Made by a program: the position numbers and the translations under genes
Assembly (NCBI GenBank): GCA_001795165.1
Contig: MGNS01000001.1
Span: forward strand, 831 to 7,955
DNA: 7,125 nt
Source: Chloroflexi bacterium RBG_16_57_11
GTDB lineage: Bacteria; Chloroflexota; Anaerolineae; Anaerolineales; UBA4823
Direction: 5' to 3'
The notes under the pieces: model-generated
Databases searched by the model: none
Seen by the model: only the letters and a program-made list of their open reading frames with translations
Told to the model about the DNA's origin: nothing
Shown here: positions 4,235 through 7,125 of the stretch, one piece after another
Layout of the letters: every line of letters begins with the position of its first letter
Numbering within the stretch: position 1 is the first letter of the stretch

Positions 4235-6208
4235 ATGAAAATAGATCGTTTGCGTACCTGGCTTCGAGCCGTCCTTTCCCATAAATATTTTCCCATCATC
4301 GTTCTTATACTGGTCAATATAGTCATCGGGTCGTTGGTCGTTGTCGATTACGGCCAGTCGCAGGACGAACACCTGCGTCTGCGATACGCGGATAAATCTC
4401 TCTCGGCCTATTCTGGTGAAGACAGGCGGCTGGGCGATGAGAAAGGCGCTTTCTATGTGATGGTAGCCCTGGTTGGGTCGAAGATCATCAACCAGATTCG
4501 CCCGGACTGGTTGCCGATTGAAGCCTGGCATTTCATGCATTTCCTGGCTTTCTTGATGGGGCTGTTTTTCCTCTATCGCCTCTGCCTGCGGTTTGTGGGC
4601 AAACCGGCGGCTTTCGCCGCAACTCTGATGTTCAACACCCAGCCCTTGTTATGGGGCCATGCGTTCATCAATCCAAAAGATATCCCCTTCATGGCCTTTT
4701 TCCTGGCGAGTGTGGATATGGGGCTGGAAATGGCAGGCTCCCTGGTGATTAAACCCACACCTGCGACGGAAAAGATGGCAAAATCTTTTCGATCAATTGC
4801 CAGTTCTGCTCTCAAGGAGGATTGGAGCCTTGCCAGCAGGGGGAAGAAACTGGTGTTTACGTTATTGGGCTTACTTTCATTGGCGTTTGTGGCCCTTGTG
4901 ACCATAGCCAATGTGACATTGAAAGATTGGATTGCTGGTTTGGTGCGCCTGGCGTATACTTCCGGGTCTTCCGCGATACTCGGCAGGCTGTTCTCCCAAT
5001 TGGCGCGCAATGCTCAGACCATTCCGGTTGATTCCTACGTCTCCAAAGCGGTTAGTCTGTATCCATACCTGATCGTCTTGTCTGCCACAATCTTCGTATT
5101 CGTTGTTCTCATGGCAGTCTTCAGCATGTTCCCACGAACGATTGCCTGGTCCTGGCAGCAGTACGTCCGGCCGTTCCTCCGCCAGATTGGCGTGTATGTC
5201 AGGGATAAAAAAGTCCTGGCCGCCAGCCTGTTTTTAGGGCTGTCCACAGCGATACGGGTAGCCGGTCCATTATCTGGAATACTTGTGGGTGCTGATGCAT
5301 TGCTATGCAAAGGTCGCAAGGTACTCCCTGCCCTGGTAACCTATTTCGGAGTTGGCCTGTTGGTGTCTTACCTGTTTTGGCCAGCCTTGTGGAAGGCGCC
5401 GGTTCAGCAGTATTCCAAGAGCGTCTCCAAAGCATTGGACTTCCCCTGGGAAGGCAAAGTGATGTTCGCTGGGGTCGATTACGAAGTCACTGAATTACCG
5501 CGCCGGTACCTTCCAACCGTGCTAAGTCTTCAATTTACCGAAACTGCCATGCTGATGTTCATAGCCGGATGCGTAACCTCTATCCTTTGGCTTCGTCGGG
5601 GAAGGCTGGACTGGAGGAAAGTAGTCCTGATTACGGTATGGTTCGTTGGTCCGGTGATTGCCATCGTCATCGTGCATCCGGTGATCTATGATAATTTCCG
5701 CCATCTTTTATTCATCACGCCTCCCCTGTTTATCTTCGCAGCAATTGGCTTCCAGGGGCTATTCGAATGGATCAAGAAGCCGGTTTTATCGGGTGGATTG
5801 GTAGTGCTTTTGATGTTGCCAAACGTTTACTGGTTAATTAACCTTCATCCCTATCAGTACGTTTACTATAACAGCCTGGTAGGCGGCGTCCAGGGGGCCT
5901 ACCGGAGTTATGAGATGGATTATTGGGGTACCTCGTACCGCGCAGCGATCGAATACGTCAATCAGGTTGCGCCGCCGGAATCCCGGGTGATCGTTCTGGG
6001 CACCGACCAGCTGGTCAGCAATTTTGCCCGGCCAGATTTGAAAATCGATGAATATCGCAAGCTGGATGAGACCGAGTCGATCCCCGGGGCGTACGTTATC
6101 CTGTCCAGTCGGCATAATAAGGATCAAGACCTGTATCCGGGATCCCCCTCGTTATTCTCTGTCGAGCGTGCTGGCGTTGTCTTGGCAGTCGTTAAGTTGG
6201 TGAGATGA
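4235..6208 (+). CDS. GT39-like polytopic glycosyltransferase (GT-C fold)
   Basis: A 657-residue integral membrane protein with roughly 11-13 predicted helices (for example about 18-37, 97-118, 205-227, 278-298, 326-346, 365-383, 436-454, 464-482, 488-509, 517-537). The first extracytoplasmic loop has DYGQSQDEH, in the position of the catalytic acidic pair of GT-C enzymes such as ArnT and protein O-mannosyltransferases. GHAFINPKDIPF (141-152) is a conserved segment of this bacterial GT39-like group, and YDNFRHLLFITPP (485-497) lies in a later loop and helix. The last about 100 residues form a soluble domain, probably extracytoplasmic. Such enzymes transfer a sugar from a polyprenyl-phosphate donor to a lipid, glycan or protein; donor and acceptor are not readable here. 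Residues about 170-320 look like an insertion with two extra helices. ATG 4235 has no strong ribosome binding site. The stop overlaps the next gene by 4 bp. Confidence 0.85.
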   Translation: MKIDRLRTWLRAVLSHKYFPIIVLILVNIVIGSLVVVDYGQSQDEHLRLRYADKSLSAYSGEDRRLGDEKGAFYVMVALVGSKIINQIRPDWLPIEAWHFMHFLAFLMGLFFLYRLCLRFVGKPAAFAATLMFNTQPLLWGHAFINPKDIPFMAFFLASVDMGLEMAGSLVIKPTPATEKMAKSFRSIASSALKEDWSLASRGKKLVFTLLGLLSLAFVALVTIANVTLKDWIAGLVRLAYTSGSSAILGRLFSQLARNAQTIPVDSYVSKAVSLYPYLIVLSATIFVFVVLMAVFSMFPRTIAWSWQQYVRPFLRQIGVYVRDKKVLAASLFLGLSTAIRVAGPLSGILVGADALLCKGRKVLPALVTYFGVGLLVSYLFWPALWKAPVQQYSKSVSKALDFPWEGKVMFAGVDYEVTELPRRYLPTVLSLQFTETAMLMFIAGCVTSILWLRRGRLDWRKVVLITVWFVGPVIAIVIVHPVIYDNFRHLLFITPPLFIFAAIGFQGLFEWIKKPVLSGGLVVLLMLPNVYWLINLHPYQYVYYNSLVGGVQGAYRSYEMDYWGTSYRAAIEYVNQVAPPESRVIVLGTDQLVSNFARPDLKIDEYRKLDETESIPGAYVILSSRHNKDQDLYPGSPSLFSVERAGVVLAVVKLVR

Positions 6209-6582
6209 ATTACTACTTTGTTGAAGATGATCCCATCCAGCTGGTCCGTCGTTTCAACGATGCCTTGAACGCGGCCGATGTCGATGGCATGATGCTTTGC
6301 ATGACCCCGGATTGTGTCTTCGAGAACACCTATCCCTCACCGGATGGGGCTCGATTTGAAGGTCAACCCGCGGTACGCGCGTTCTGGGAGGAGTTCTTTC
6401 GTGGCTCCAGCCGAGTTCATATTGTCATCGAAGAGATCTTTGCCCTGGATGATCATTGCGTCATGCTTTGGCGCTATGAGTGGGTCGATCCTCAAGGGCA
6501 GTCCGGGCATATCCGCGGGGTGGATGTGTACCGCTTGCGCAGCGGGCTGATCGCCGAAAAGCTTTCCTATGTGAAGGGCTGA
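6205..6582 (+). CDS. SnoaL/NTF2-like domain protein
   Basis: A 125-residue single-domain protein with the NTF2-like cone-fold pattern: N-terminal helix DPIQLVRRFNDALNAADVDG, then MTPDCVFENTYPSPDG, a GQPAVRAFWEEFF helix, and beta strands VHIVIEEIFALDDHCVMLWRYEW and GVDVYRLRSGLIAEKLSYVKG. Family members include small isomerases, cyclases and ligand-binding proteins used in very different pathways, so the fold is confident but the activity is not. There is no signal peptide; it should be cytosolic. Its ATG shares 4 bp (ATGA) with the glycosyltransferase stop codon, which indicates translational coupling and common transcription. His101, Asp107, Tyr109 and Lys119 are polar residues on the strand pair that often lines the pocket, but their role is unknown. 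Confidence 0.85.
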   Translation: MNYYFVEDDPIQLVRRFNDALNAADVDGMMLCMTPDCVFENTYPSPDGARFEGQPAVRAFWEEFFRGSSRVHIVIEEIFALDDHCVMLWRYEWVDPQGQSGHIRGVDVYRLRSGLIAEKLSYVKG

Positions 6583-6584
6583 GC

Positions 6585-6953
6585 ATGGCTTCGAACCCGA
6601 TTAACCTGGCCTTCCGATTTATCCTGGAGCTGGCGGCGTTAGTTGCCATGGGCTATTGGGGCTGGAATACCGGTGAGGGCTGGACCCGTTGGTTCCTCAT
6701 GTTGGGTGTGCCGCTGATCGCGGCAGCCTTATGGGGCGTGTTCCGTGTGGATAACGACCCCGGCCGAGCCCCGGTGCGCGTGCCTGGGATCCTGCGCCTG
6801 GTGTTGGAGTTGGCCTATTTCGCTTTCGCCGTTTGGGCGCTCAACGATGCAGGCGCCACGACTGCCAGCTGGATCCTGGGGATCGCAGTTCTGGTGCATT
6901 ATTTGATCTCCTATGATCGTGTATTGTGGCTTGTGAGAGGTAAAAAGTTATGA
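6585..6953 (+). CDS. YrdB-family (DUF2568) small membrane protein
   Basis: A 122-residue protein with four predicted transmembrane helices (about 8-28, 34-54, 66-88 and 92-113). The pattern NLAFRFILELAALVAMGYWGW, then GVPLIAAALWGVF, then ILRLVLELAYFAFAVWAL matches the YrdB/DUF2568 family of Firmicutes, Actinobacteria and Chloroflexi, whose function is unknown. The start at 6585 is 2 bp after the upstream stop, with AAGGG (6574-6578) six bases before it. An in-frame GTG at 6480 would add 35 residues that overlap the previous gene and are not family-like, so it was not used. The spacing indicates co-translation with the SnoaL-like gene. No catalytic residues are visible. Confidence 0.85.
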   Translation: MASNPINLAFRFILELAALVAMGYWGWNTGEGWTRWFLMLGVPLIAAALWGVFRVDNDPGRAPVRVPGILRLVLELAYFAFAVWALNDAGATTASWILGIAVLVHYLISYDRVLWLVRGKKL

Positions 6954-7006
6954 TGTCCTGCGCGCTTCCCTGCTGGGAAAGACCTGTTTCCCATCGGCTG
7001 GGTTGA
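6950..7006 (+). CDS. Possible 18-codon leader-type ORF coupled to yrdB
   Basis: ATG at 6950 overlaps the YrdB stop codon (ATGA), with GAGAGG (6935-6940) nine bases upstream. It encodes MMSCALPCWERPVSHRLG and stops at 7004-7006. Its codons overlap the first alternative hairpins of the following region, as a regulatory leader peptide would. There is no run of a single amino acid pointing to a specific attenuation signal. It could equally be a chance ORF; ATGA overlaps are easily produced. Confidence 0.25.
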   Translation: MMSCALPCWERPVSHRLG

Positions 7007-7092
7007 CGCCTCCGTGAGGTGTTACTGTACCGAAAAAATTTCACCTCTAGTATTACAGCGCAATGTTGCGCAATTTGAGGCTGAATAGCCTC
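6966..7092 (+). promoter_or_regulatory. Dense set of mutually exclusive stem-loops (possible RNA leader)
   Basis: Consecutive complementary segments: TTCCC (6966-6970) with GGGAA (6975-6979); GGGAAA (6975-6980) with TTTCCC (6987-6992); CCCA (6990-6993) with TGGG (6999-7002); a 9-pair stem, two of them G-U, with arms 7004-7012 and 7016-7024; GAGGTG (7016-7021) with CACCTC (7042-7047); GCGCAA (7058-7063) with TTGCGC (7066-7071); GAGGCT (7077-7082) with AGCCTC (7087-7092). Several arms are shared, so the stems exclude each other. None is followed by a T-run, so no intrinsic terminator is called. It does not match a riboswitch class I recognise. Confidence 0.35.
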
Positions 7093-7107
7093 CTGGAATA
7101 GAAAAGC

Positions 7108-7125
7108 ATGGTATCTTTCTCCGAC
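7108..7125 (+). CDS. Possible start of a further gene, cut by the window edge
   Basis: ATG at 7108 opens a frame of six codons to the window end (MVSFSD). It lies after the structured stretch, where a leader's target gene would begin. Only a weak purine-rich stretch (GGAATAGAAAAG) precedes it. Too little sequence is present to judge. Confidence 0.2.

Noticed and set aside
4106..4540. 144-codon frame on the minus strand across the glycosyltransferase start
   Set aside because: It overlaps the first membrane helix and DYGQSQDE loop of a clear gene on the other strand and has no recognisable motif or ribosome binding site.
6480..6584. GTG start at 6480 for the YrdB-like protein
   Set aside because: It would overlap the SnoaL-like gene by about 100 bp; the family-like sequence begins at ATG 6585, which has its own purine-rich site.
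7004..7024. Intrinsic terminator for the glycosyltransferase operon
   Set aside because: The stem is plausible but is followed by CTGTACCG and an A-run, not a T-run, on the plus strand; on the minus strand the T-run lies on the wrong side.
1..7125. Defence island, CRISPR array, mobile element or tRNA gene
   Set aside because: Reading both strands shows no repeat-spacer pattern, transposase motif, terminal inverted repeats with target duplication, or cloverleaf sequence.

Overview
The window reads as ordinary chromosomal DNA from a bacterium of the phylum Chloroflexota, most likely an Anaerolineae-like lineage. This is inferred from protein style, not from a marker gene: a lipoprotein with a Pro/Thr-rich linker and a C-terminal Hint domain, a BaeS-like sensor kinase with a Gly/Gln/Met-rich sensor loop, and a GT39-like membrane glycosyltransferase with a GHAFINPKD motif. 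All recognisable genes lie on the + strand. I see no rRNA, tRNA, CRISPR array, transposase or phage gene.

Region 1 (1-2046) is a compact signalling operon. It holds the tail of an OmpR-type response regulator, its BaeS-like histidine kinase 21 bp later, and a YbaK/EbsC-type aminoacyl-tRNA deacylase 6 bp after the kinase. Region 2 (2047-3180) is a separately expressed lipoprotein gene, preceded by a 78-bp gap with a perfect 9-bp inverted repeat next to a strong ribosome binding site. The protein joins an anchored N-terminal module to a self-processing Hint (hedgehog/intein) domain. It keeps the catalytic Cys but lacks the terminal His-Asn needed for intein-type C-terminal cleavage. Region 3 (3181-4004) is a polar amino acid ABC ATPase (GlnQ type) without permease or binding protein genes beside it.

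Region 4 (4005-4234) is mostly non-coding but holds a 47-codon ORF resembling the N-terminal helical domain of MerB-like (alkylmercury lyase-like) proteins, probably a remnant. Region 5 (4235-6953) is a tightly coupled three-gene unit: a multi-spanning GT39-like glycosyltransferase, a SnoaL/NTF2-like small protein (4-bp overlap) and a YrdB-family (DUF2568) four-helix membrane protein (2-bp gap). Region 6 (6954-7125) has no long gene. It contains an 18-codon ORF coupled to the yrdB stop codon, then an unusually dense run of complementary segments able to form alternative hairpins, and possibly the start of another gene at 7108.

The most interesting points are the hedgehog-like Hint lipoprotein with a CPIC motif at its cleavage site, and the structured leader-like region at the right edge. 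No convincing multi-gene novel defence or biosynthetic system is visible.
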